Below are positions 51,742 to 58,337 of a stretch of 58,337 nt of DNA, one piece after another. The notes under the pieces were generated by a model that saw only the letters and a list, made by a program, of their open reading frames with translations, searched no databases and was not told the origin of the DNA. The position numbers and the translations under genes are program-made. Source of the stretch: Alphaproteobacteria bacterium (GTDB lineage: Bacteria > Pseudomonadota > Alphaproteobacteria > Thalassobaculales > Thalassobaculaceae); assembly GCA_024742605.1 (NCBI GenBank), contig JANSYC010000022.1:1-58337 (forward strand), in the 5' to 3' direction. Positions within the stretch are counted from its first letter, which is position 1. Each line of letters starts with the position of its first letter.

Positions 51742-52521
51742 TTATCGCGCGCTGTAGCCGCCGTCGAGCAGCAGGTCGGCGCCGGTCATGAAGCTGGACT
51801 CCTCGCTCGCGAGGAACACCGCCCCCTTGGCCATTTCTTCGGGACGGCCCAGCCGGCCCAGTGGATGCATGGTCTGGCCCCAGCCCTTTTCGGCCCCTTC
51901 GGGCGAGCCATAGCGGCCGAACAGCCGCTCCGTCGCCGTGCCGCCGGGTGACAGGGTGTTCACGCGGATATTATCGTCCGCATGGTCGAGGGCCATGGTC
52001 TTGGCGAGCTGGATCAGCGCCCCTTTGGTCGTGCAGTAGGCGGCACTGCCGGCATTGCCGACCCGTCCCATCTGGGACGCGGTCAGGATGATCGAGCCGC
52101 CGCCGTTCCGCTTGAGATGCGGCAGACCGTGCTTGCAGAGGTGAAAGGCCCCGGTGAGATTGACTGCGAGGGCCTGGGTCCAGTCGCTTTCTTCCAGATC
52201 CTCAATCGTCGCTGCTGGCGTCAGGGTGGCCGCGTTGCCGACCAGGATGTCCAGATGCCCGAACGCCTCCGCCGCCGCATCCACCACATCGCGGACATTG
52301 TCGAAAGACCGCACATCGCAATAGCCGCCTCCGGCCTCGGCACCGGTTTCCCGCAGGGCTTCCGCGAGGTCCTCGGCCTCGCCGCCGTGCAGGTCCGCGA
52401 CCCAGACCGCAGCGCCCTCTGCGGCATAGGCCTCACAGATCGCCTTGCCGATGCCGCGCGCACCGCCGGTGATGATTGCCGCCCGGCCTGCCAGTCTGCC
52501 CAGTCCACTTGCCTTGGCCAT
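51742..52521 (-). CDS. SDR family oxidoreductase
   Basis: 259 residues. Classical short-chain dehydrogenase: cofactor motif ITGGARGIGKAICEAYA, Asp after the second strand (VADLHGGEA) which favours NAD, NAG replaced by GNAATLTP, Ser in ILTASQMGRVG and the YCTTK active-site motif, plus the LSPGGTATERLF segment. Substrate unknown. It lies between the alpha/beta hydrolase (10 bases) and the ATC hydrolase-like gene (12 bases), so it belongs to the cluster. Confidence 0.93.
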   Translation of the reverse strand: MAKASGLGRLAGRAAIITGGARGIGKAICEAYAAEGAAVWVADLHGGEAEDLAEALRETGAEAGGGYCDVRSFDNVRDVVDAAAEAFGHLDILVGNAATLTPAATIEDLEESDWTQALAVNLTGAFHLCKHGLPHLKRNGGGSIILTASQMGRVGNAGSAAYCTTKGALIQLAKTMALDHADDNIRVNTLSPGGTATERLFGRYGSPEGAEKGWGQTMHPLGRLGRPEEMAKGAVFLASEESSFMTGADLLLDGGYSAR

Positions 52522-52531
52522 ATCGGCCTCC

Positions 52532-53422
52532 TTAGGTCTCGGGTGCAGCCGTTATGATTCCGCCATGGGTCGACCGCGGGTCCCGGAGGCTCCAGCGCCC
52601 AGCCTCCACGGTGTGAAAAAACTCGTCCAGCAACTGATTGAACAGGGCCGGCTCCTCGATATTCATCGTATGCCCGGTCCTCGGCAGCATCGCATGGGCC
52701 GAGGACGGGATCATCTTCTTCATCAGCAGACCCGGTTCCAGACAGGGGTCGTCCTCGTCGCCGTTCACGATCAGGGTCGGAACAGTCAGCGCCTGCATCT
52801 TGTCGGTCAGGTCGTATAGCGACGGCCTGCGCGCCTGGACACCCCGCATGGTGTTCGCCGAGCCGAGGGTCGAATGTTCCCGCAGCTGCTGCTCGAACTC
52901 CGCCCAGCCACGGGGATCCTTGTTCTGGAACTGCACCCGCGTCGGACCGCGCGCATAGGTCTTGCCGACCGAGTCCATGCCTTCCTTGGCGATCCGGTCC
53001 GCCGTCGCCTCGGTCTCGGCCCGGAACTGGTCCCGCTTGCCCGGCTCGGCACCGTAACCACACCCGGCCACGGTGAGCGACAGCGCTCGATCCGGGTACT
53101 CGAAGCCGAAATGCAACGCCGCGAACCCCCCCATGGACAGGCCGACCACATGGGCCTCGTCGATCCCAAGGGCGTCCATCACGGCGCGGATATCGTCACG
53201 CGCCCGATCCTGGGAATAGGCCGCGGGATCTTCCGGAACGTCCGATGGCGGATATCCCCGCGCCGCATAGCTCACACAGCGGTACCGCCGCGCGAAGTGG
53301 CGCATCTGCGGCTCCCAGGACCGGTGATCCCCGGCATATTCGTGCACGAAGACGATCGGCATGCCTTCGCCAACCTCTTCGACATAGAGCTTGACGCCGT
53401 CGTCGGTGGTGATGTGACCCAT
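52532..53422 (-). CDS. Alpha/beta hydrolase
   Basis: 296 residues. The nucleophile elbow GLSMGG (Ser 96) follows HVV, the oxyanion region is FVHEYAGDHRSW, the acid is likely in LIVNGDEDDPCLEPG and the catalytic His in LPRTGHTMNIEEP. It resembles 3-oxoadipate enol-lactonase or C-C hydrolase-like enzymes; substrate is unknown. 31 bases separate it from dctM, so it continues the transporter operon. Confidence 0.92.
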   Translation of the reverse strand: MGHITTDDGVKLYVEEVGEGMPIVFVHEYAGDHRSWEPQMRHFARRYRCVSYAARGYPPSDVPEDPAAYSQDRARDDIRAVMDALGIDEAHVVGLSMGGFAALHFGFEYPDRALSLTVAGCGYGAEPGKRDQFRAETEATADRIAKEGMDSVGKTYARGPTRVQFQNKDPRGWAEFEQQLREHSTLGSANTMRGVQARRPSLYDLTDKMQALTVPTLIVNGDEDDPCLEPGLLMKKMIPSSAHAMLPRTGHTMNIEEPALFNQLLDEFFHTVEAGRWSLRDPRSTHGGIITAAPET

Positions 53423-53453
53423 CGAGAAGCTCCTTCGTCGAAAGACCGTGCGA

Positions 53454-54740
53454 TCAGTAGAAAAGGCTGGGCAGCCACAAGGCGATGTCCGGGAAGGCCA
53501 CGAGCAACGCGATCATGACGAACATGGTCAGCACGAAGGGAATGATGCCAACCATGATGTCGTTCATAGATCCGCGCCCACGGACACCCTGGACAACGTA
53601 GAGGTTAACCCCGATCGGCGGCGTGATCAGTGCCGTTTCCAGCATGACCATCAAGAGAATTCCGAACCAAACCGGATCGTAGCCAAGTCCGACGATGATC
53701 GGCGTGATAATGGGCGCGGTGGTGATCAGCATGGACAGCGTTTCCATGAAGCAGCCCAGGATCAAATAGAAGACAATGATTGCCATCAAGGTCTGGAACG
53801 GGGTGATTCCCAGGCTGCTGATGAACGTCGCCAGCGCTTGGGTCAGGCCGATGAATCCGAGGACGAAGTTCAGGAAAATCGCCGCCAGGATGATCAGCAT
53901 GACCATCGCGGTTGTCTTCATCGTGCCTTCGATCGCCTCGCGGAGCATGTTCAGCGAGAGCTTCCCATAGCCCCAGGCCAGAGCAAGGGCGGCGACCACC
54001 CCGAGGGAGGCCGCCTCCGTCGGCGTCGCCAGTCCGGCGTAAATCGAACCGACCACGACCATGAAAATGCCGAGCGGCGGCAGCAGATCCGGCAGCACCC
54101 GCATCCGGTCGCTCCAGCTGGTATCCACCGGCGTGCCGCCCCAGGAGCGTCTGTAGATACAGAACAGCACCACCGTGACCATGAACAGCACGGCCAGCAG
54201 GAGCCCTGGTATGAAGCCCGCCAGATAGAGCTCGGGCACGCTGGTATCTGTCAGCAACCCGTAGACGATCAGGTTGATGGACGGCGGAATCAGGATTCCC
54301 AGCGTCCCGCCCGCGGCCAGAGTTCCAAGGAATATGCGCTCGTTGTAACCGCGCTTCTGGATCTCGGGGATGGCAACGGTGCCGACGGTGGCAGCGGTCG
54401 CAACGCTCGACCCGGACGTGGCCGCGAACAGCGCGCACGATCCGATATTGGAGTGCATCAGCCCGCCCGGAAGCCAAGACAGCCACTGCACCATGGCGTT
54501 GTACATCCGCTCCGCGATCCCGGCGCGCAGCAGGATCTCGCCCAACAGCACGAACATCGGGATCGCGACCAGCAGAAATTCGATCGACGTTTGCCAGAGG
54601 TTCTCCCCAAGCGCCAGCCAGAGAAATCCGCGGCCGTAAAGCTGGTCGAGGGTCAGTCCCAGGATTCCGAGGGCCGCGGCGATCGGAACTGCAAGAGCGA
54701 TCAGGACGACCAAAACGAGGATTGTGATGGCGAGCATCAT
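53454..54740 (-). CDS. dctM: TRAP transporter large permease DctM
   Basis: 428 residues, about twelve membrane helices. Typical motifs include VPMFVLLGEILLRAGIAERM, SGSSVATAATVGTVAIPEIQ, GYNERIFLGTLAAGGTLGIL and the second-half ILGCFMETLSMLITTAPIIT and VNLYVVQGV. It is the ion-coupled transport subunit of a tripartite ATP-independent periplasmic transporter for organic acids. It begins 15 bases after dctQ. Confidence 0.97.
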   Translation of the reverse strand: MMLAITILVLVVLIALAVPIAAALGILGLTLDQLYGRGFLWLALGENLWQTSIEFLLVAIPMFVLLGEILLRAGIAERMYNAMVQWLSWLPGGLMHSNIGSCALFAATSGSSVATAATVGTVAIPEIQKRGYNERIFLGTLAAGGTLGILIPPSINLIVYGLLTDTSVPELYLAGFIPGLLLAVLFMVTVVLFCIYRRSWGGTPVDTSWSDRMRVLPDLLPPLGIFMVVVGSIYAGLATPTEAASLGVVAALALAWGYGKLSLNMLREAIEGTMKTTAMVMLIILAAIFLNFVLGFIGLTQALATFISSLGITPFQTLMAIIVFYLILGCFMETLSMLITTAPIITPIIVGLGYDPVWFGILLMVMLETALITPPIGVNLYVVQGVRGRGSMNDIMVGIIPFVLTMFVMIALLVAFPDIALWLPSLFY

Positions 54741-54755
54741 GGACTTGGTCGATCC

Positions 54756-55352
54756 TTAACCGTGTGAAGAGGATTGGGAGGACGATCCGCCGGAGGCCAG
54801 GCTTTCCTGAGTCTCCTCGTCGATCGTGCGCGCTCCCGACAGTTCCCGAACTCCGGCGTCATCGCCCCGCGCCAAACGGGCCAGCGACATGATGACGATC
54901 AGCAGCAAGGTCAGGCACAGCAGCAGCAACCCGGCGAACCAGAGGGTCTGCGGAATCGCGACCGGGGTCTGCAGCGGGGTGATGGACTTGGTCCAGAACT
55001 TGTAGCTGTCCTCCAGCATCAGCCAGACCCGCCAGGTGAGCGGGAAGATGAACACCCCAAGGAGCATAAGCCCGAAAATATCGAGCAGGGACCGAAAGCG
55101 CTCTCCCACCAGGAGATACAGCGCGTCAATCCGAACGTTCGTGCGTGAAATCAATGCATAGGGCAGTGCCCAAGCGGTCGAGATCGCGAAAACGTAACCC
55201 GACATCTCGTCGGCTCCGCCCAGGGTGATCCCGACAAGGTCCCGCAGGAGCACGTCCACGGTCACCATGAACGCCGACAGGATCAGAAGGCTCCCACCAA
55301 TCCAGACCGCGACCCGCGCGACGGACGTGTTGATCGCCAGAAGTTTTTCCAT
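54756..55352 (-). CDS. dctQ: TRAP transporter small permease DctQ
   Basis: 198 residues with four membrane helices (about 13-34, 50-70, 90-110 and 135-160). GADEMSGYVFAISTAWALPY and NVRIDALYLLVGERFRSLLD are family features. The C-terminal tail is polar, with a Ser-rich end. It works with dctM as the membrane part. Confidence 0.95.
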   Translation of the reverse strand: MEKLLAINTSVARVAVWIGGSLLILSAFMVTVDVLLRDLVGITLGGADEMSGYVFAISTAWALPYALISRTNVRIDALYLLVGERFRSLLDIFGLMLLGVFIFPLTWRVWLMLEDSYKFWTKSITPLQTPVAIPQTLWFAGLLLLCLTLLLIVIMSLARLARGDDAGVRELSGARTIDEETQESLASGGSSSQSSSHG

Positions 55353-55431
55353 GAGGTCTTCATCCCGAAGTCGTCGAACGAGACGGGCGACCGGCCCGGC
55401 GCTCGAAACGCACCGGACCGGTCAGGATATA

Positions 55432-55447
55432 TCGGCGTCTAAGCCGA
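55432..55447 (-). other. Hairpin between dctP and dctQ
   Basis: TCGGC/GCCGA arms with a six-base loop directly after the dctP stop, in a 95-base gap that has further GC-rich symmetry. No T-run. Such a structure could lower dctQM expression relative to dctP or protect the dctP mRNA end. Confidence 0.4.
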
Positions 55448-56506
55448 TCAGTTCGGCATTGGCGCAGTCACGCCGGCAACCGCACCGATGGTCGCGTTCC
55501 AATTGGTGACGCACTCGGCACCGCACCGCTCGGCAAACCGCTTGAGGACGATCTCCTCCAGAACCTGCTTGCGCTTGGCATCGTCGGCGGCCGACGGGAC
55601 CACCTTCTTCATGCCGCCGACATCACCGATCGGGCACGGGCCTTCGGTGTTGCAGGCGATACCCGTCTGGTCCTGATCGATGTTGAGCTGCCAGGTCTTG
55701 GCTTCCCAGTCGCTCATCTGCGCTTCCATGAACGCCTTGGTCTCGTCGTTCAGGCTGTTCCATTTCTTCAGGTTCATCGCCGCGAAGGTCGCGGTGTAAC
55801 CAACGCTCATCAGATAGGCGTGGTTGGCGACCTGCCACCACTTGGCCTGATAGGCCGGCATCGTGCCGGTGATGCCACAATCCACGACCTTCTTCTCGAG
55901 GCCCGGAACAACCTCGGCAAACGCGATGGTGACGGAGGTGCCGCCCATACCTTCGACGAAATCACCCATGGAGGTGGTGTAGACGCGGATCTTCTTACCT
56001 TCCAGATCGGCTGCCGAATTCACGTCGGCGTTGCACCACAGCATCTGGCTGGGGAACGGATAGACGGCCAACAACTTGGCGCCATAGGTTTCTTCGAACT
56101 GTTTGGCGAGGGTCGGACGATAGGCCGCGAACGCTGCCTTTGCGTCGTCCCAGTTCTGGATCACACCGGCCAGATCAACGCCCTCGGCGACCGGATCCTC
56201 ACCGGCGATGTAGCCGACGACGCCGTGCGCCACGTCGAACACGCCGATCTTGAGGAGCCGCATCACCTCAAAGCCCTTGATGCCCAACTCGGTCTGCGGC
56301 AGGGCGTCGGCCGTGATCTTACCGCCGGAAGCTTCCGGCATCGTCTTGTCCCACAACGGTCCCTCGGCTTCCTTCCAGTTCGAAAGGTTGCCCCAAGTAC
56401 CGACAACCTTCAGGTTCAGCGTGTTCAGCTCGGCCGAAGCCGGAGCTGCCATCACGCCGGTCGCCAGCATGGCGGTCGCCGCAATCGTCAACGCAGTCTT
56501 GCGCAT
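55448..56506 (-). CDS. dctP: TRAP transporter solute-binding protein DctP
   Basis: 352 residues. Sec signal peptide MRKTALTIAATAMLATGVMA with APASA cleavage site, then a DctP-type periplasmic binding fold: GPLWDKTMPEASGGKI, ELGIKGFEVMRLLKIGVFDV, LEGKKIRVYTTSMGDFVEGM and the FAEVVPGLEKKVVDCGITG region. The usual carboxylate-binding Arg is likely the one in KKIRVYTTS. Six Cys in the mature protein are unusual for the family and could form disulfides. The ATG at 56506 has GGAGG nine bases upstream. Confidence 0.95.
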   Translation of the reverse strand: MRKTALTIAATAMLATGVMAAPASAELNTLNLKVVGTWGNLSNWKEAEGPLWDKTMPEASGGKITADALPQTELGIKGFEVMRLLKIGVFDVAHGVVGYIAGEDPVAEGVDLAGVIQNWDDAKAAFAAYRPTLAKQFEETYGAKLLAVYPFPSQMLWCNADVNSAADLEGKKIRVYTTSMGDFVEGMGGTSVTIAFAEVVPGLEKKVVDCGITGTMPAYQAKWWQVANHAYLMSVGYTATFAAMNLKKWNSLNDETKAFMEAQMSDWEAKTWQLNIDQDQTGIACNTEGPCPIGDVGGMKKVVPSAADDAKRKQVLEEIVLKRFAERCGAECVTNWNATIGAVAGVTAPMPN

Positions 56507-56649
56507 CGTGAAGTCCCTCCTCGTGAAGCCAGCGTGCCCTTTGGCGGACACACTTCCCAAAATTCTTTCATCAGAGGCCCTTTCGTTAGGCCCCTTTCAT
56601 GAGCGCGCCAGTGAACACGATGCTGCGCTGTAGGTCAAAGGGCTGAAGA

Positions 56650-57450
56650 TCAAGGAGATACGGAGTGCCGTCGTCGGCGGCTCACGATGACGGCCAGTCC
56701 CGCTGCCATCAGGGCCGATCCCACGAACGAGACCACCACAGCCACCGTTGCCGGCAGCGGCCCCGTCAGCAGATGCAGAGCCAGGACGAAGCTCGCATAG
56801 ACCACCAGGGAGGGCTGCGCCGCGTTCAGGGTGGCGGCGCCGAAGGTGCGCCCGTAATGGCCGTAGAGCATCCAGGCCGATGCAAGCAGTGTGGTCGGAA
56901 AGCCCAACGCGAACCCGGACCAGACCGGTCCCAACCAGGGACTCGCGGTGGCCACCAGAGCGACCACCAATCCCGCCGCCGCCCCCCGGACCACCAGAAA
57001 CCTCCATCCGGCGGCGGCGGAGACGCCTTCGGGTTTGCGCAGATCCCGGCGCCGGCAGAGCCAGGCAAACAGCGCTCCCGCCATCACTACGGCAAACGCG
57101 AAGGGGATGCTCATCGGTGCCTGGTGCACCAGAAACGTCACCCCAAGCCAACCGGCGATTCCAATTCCGGCCGAAAGCAGATAACCGCCCCAGCGCTCCG
57201 CCCAGACCCAGGCCGTGCAGAACACCAGCACCGCGCCGGTCGTCGCGAAGGCGACCAGAGCCCCTTCCCGCACGAACGCGTCCGGAGCGTCGAGCGATAC
57301 GAAGAAGAAGCCCGGACCCGCGTTGAACGGCAGGGTGATCAGCACGCTGGTCAGAACCGGGCCAACCCGCTGGGCGATCCGCCCGGCGACGATCACGATC
57401 GCGGCCGTGGCCATCGTCTTCCAGAGAATCGAAATCAGCATCGGGGTCAT
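56650..57450 (-). CDS. Unrecognised integral membrane protein with two similar halves
   Basis: 266 residues with about eight hydrophobic helices. The two halves look related: RVGPVLTSVLITLPFNAGPG in the first and WLGPVWSGFALGFPTTLLAS in the second both place a GP-S-P pattern in a helix break. It resembles small two-domain transporter or GlpM-like families, but I cannot name it. The ATG at 57450 is used; the longer frame adds 37 Arg-rich residues. It is seven bases behind the alpha/beta-hydrolase-like gene and 143 bases before dctP. Confidence 0.7.
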   Translation of the reverse strand: MTPMLISILWKTMATAAIVIVAGRIAQRVGPVLTSVLITLPFNAGPGFFFVSLDAPDAFVREGALVAFATTGAVLVFCTAWVWAERWGGYLLSAGIGIAGWLGVTFLVHQAPMSIPFAFAVVMAGALFAWLCRRRDLRKPEGVSAAAGWRFLVVRGAAAGLVVALVATASPWLGPVWSGFALGFPTTLLASAWMLYGHYGRTFGAATLNAAQPSLVVYASFVLALHLLTGPLPATVAVVVSFVGSALMAAGLAVIVSRRRRHSVSP

Positions 57451-57457
57451 CGGGAAA

Positions 57458-58261
57458 TCACTGCGCCGCGAGAAAGGCGAGTAGGGTCCGCGCGAACTCC
57501 GCCTTCGCGTCCCGCCCGGTGACCACATGCGCGGCCTGCGGCATCTCATACCCCATCGCACCGGGAATGGCTGCCTGAACCGGGCGGGTCAGGCGCGGGC
57601 CAGTAATCCGGTCGATCCCGTTATGGAAGACCAGGGCGGGTGCCCTGATCCGGCCCAGCCGATCCAACGCGTCATGGGCCTTCGCCGCCTCGGTCAGCCG
57701 CCGATGGGCCTGCAAATTCCCCCGAAGCTCCTTCCACCCTCCATCGGGGCCGAGCAGCCGGTGCCCGGCCGCCGCGAAGAAGTCGGGCCGGAAACTCTCC
57801 ACCACGACGAACCGCTGAAAGGCCTCGAACCCTGCCGCCGCATGCATTTCAAGCCAAAGGTCCATCTGGGCAGCGAGATAGGGATCGACCCGCGCCCAGC
57901 ATCCGGAATTGACCAGCGACCGCACCAGATCCGGGCGCCGGATTGCAACCTCCTGAAAGATGCACGCGCCGATCCCGACGATCCCCACAAAATGGGCCCG
58001 TTCGAGTCCGAGATGCGCCGCCAGCGCTATAACATCCTCGGCGTACAACGCGGTGGTTGCCGGGATGGTCGGGTCGTCATCGGAGTCCGCGAGGCCACGG
58101 TGATCGAACACGATGACCTGATACCGCTCGGTCAGACCGGCGGGGATATGCCCGATCCCGCCATGACAGAAGGTTCCCCAGCCGCCGGAGATGAACAGCG
58201 GCTCACCCTCGCCGTGGATCTCGTAATGCATGTGGTGTTCGTTCAGCAGGGCGGTGGGCAT
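57458..58261 (-). CDS. Alpha/beta-hydrolase-fold protein with no visible serine nucleophile
   Basis: 267 residues with an alpha/beta hydrolase pattern: VIVFDHRGLADSDD near residue 49, a likely acid in FHNGIDRITG and a likely His in PQAAHVVTG. At the nucleophile elbow (residues 92-100) the sequence is VGIVGIGAC instead of a G-x-S-x-G motif, with no Ser and one extra residue. It may be non-hydrolytic, as in dehydratase-like or receptor-like members of the fold, or use another residue. It is the first complete gene of the cluster; 76 bases lie between its start and the window edge. Confidence 0.8.
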   Translation of the reverse strand: MPTALLNEHHMHYEIHGEGEPLFISGGWGTFCHGGIGHIPAGLTERYQVIVFDHRGLADSDDDPTIPATTALYAEDVIALAAHLGLERAHFVGIVGIGACIFQEVAIRRPDLVRSLVNSGCWARVDPYLAAQMDLWLEMHAAAGFEAFQRFVVVESFRPDFFAAAGHRLLGPDGGWKELRGNLQAHRRLTEAAKAHDALDRLGRIRAPALVFHNGIDRITGPRLTRPVQAAIPGAMGYEMPQAAHVVTGRDAKAEFARTLLAFLAAQ

Positions 58262-58337
58262 GTTCGAGGTCCGGTGGGTCGAGAGGCAGCGCCACCATAG
58301 CGACCCGAACCACCGTCGTCAGCCCAGGGCCTTTTCC

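Noticed and set aside
53448-54767. Plus-strand frame of 439 codons opposite dctM
   Set aside because: Low-complexity Gln/Asp/His/Arg composition, antisense to a clear TRAP permease gene.
58319-58337. End of a minus-strand gene at the window edge (frame ending EKALG, stop)
   Set aside because: Plausible, but only five codons are visible, so it cannot be supported as a feature.

Overview
The window reads as a high-GC chromosomal segment of an alphaproteobacterium, most like the Rhodospirillales and related marine or soil lineages. This is inferred from gene order and protein character, not from a database search. Diagnostic features are the run dusB-ntrB-ntrC-ntrY-ntrX-trkA-(dat)-hfq-hflX, a pyruvate dehydrogenase E1 beta subunit with its own N-terminal lipoyl domain, a fused ispDF, a CIRCE-controlled groESL, and a cbp3-yceD-plsX-fabH-ihfA-merR block. 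KdsA and BamE show a Gram-negative envelope. No insertion sequence, integrase, prophage or CRISPR array is visible.

Layout. 1-1010: end of an isocitrate lyase/PEP mutase family gene, followed by a short RTX-repeat reading frame without a normal start. 1046-4140: an inositol-monophosphatase-like gene and groESL with CIRCE and promoter. 4188-16376: a long minus-strand series (dusB, ntrBCYX, trkA, dat, a HAD phosphatase, hfq, hflX) covering nitrogen signalling, potassium uptake and RNA/ribosome control. 16499-20564: a CcsA-like membrane protein, then plus-strand ispDF, pgpA, pncC and a 2-oxoglutarate/Fe(II) oxygenase-like gene. 20582-35890: minus-strand central metabolism, namely a COQ10/RatA-type protein, lipA, lpdA-pdhC-pdhB-pdhA behind a leader rich in dyad symmetry, ftsB, an FAD oxidoreductase, eno, a TTC38-like protein, kdsA, pyrG, secG and tpiA. 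36130-39550: ppiD-like and trpE on the plus strand, with trpE not followed by trpG. 39556-43197: a more variable stretch with an MFS transporter, three unrecognised small genes and a class II aldolase. 43291-47935: tRNA-Pro(GGG), merR, ihfA, fabH, plsX, yceD and cbp3; bamE is divergent at 48055-48501.

48547-58261 is an accessory catabolic or transport cluster, all on the minus strand: an alpha/beta-hydrolase-like protein with no visible nucleophile, a membrane protein, a complete TRAP transporter (dctP, dctQ, dctM), an alpha/beta hydrolase, an SDR dehydrogenase, an L-2-amino-thiazoline-4-carboxylate hydrolase family protein, an MFS transporter and an amidase. Overlapping or closely spaced genes suggest one transcription unit that imports an organic acid and opens a C-N bond in it. 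This is the most likely place for an undescribed pathway. No intergenic gap exceeds about 300 bases.
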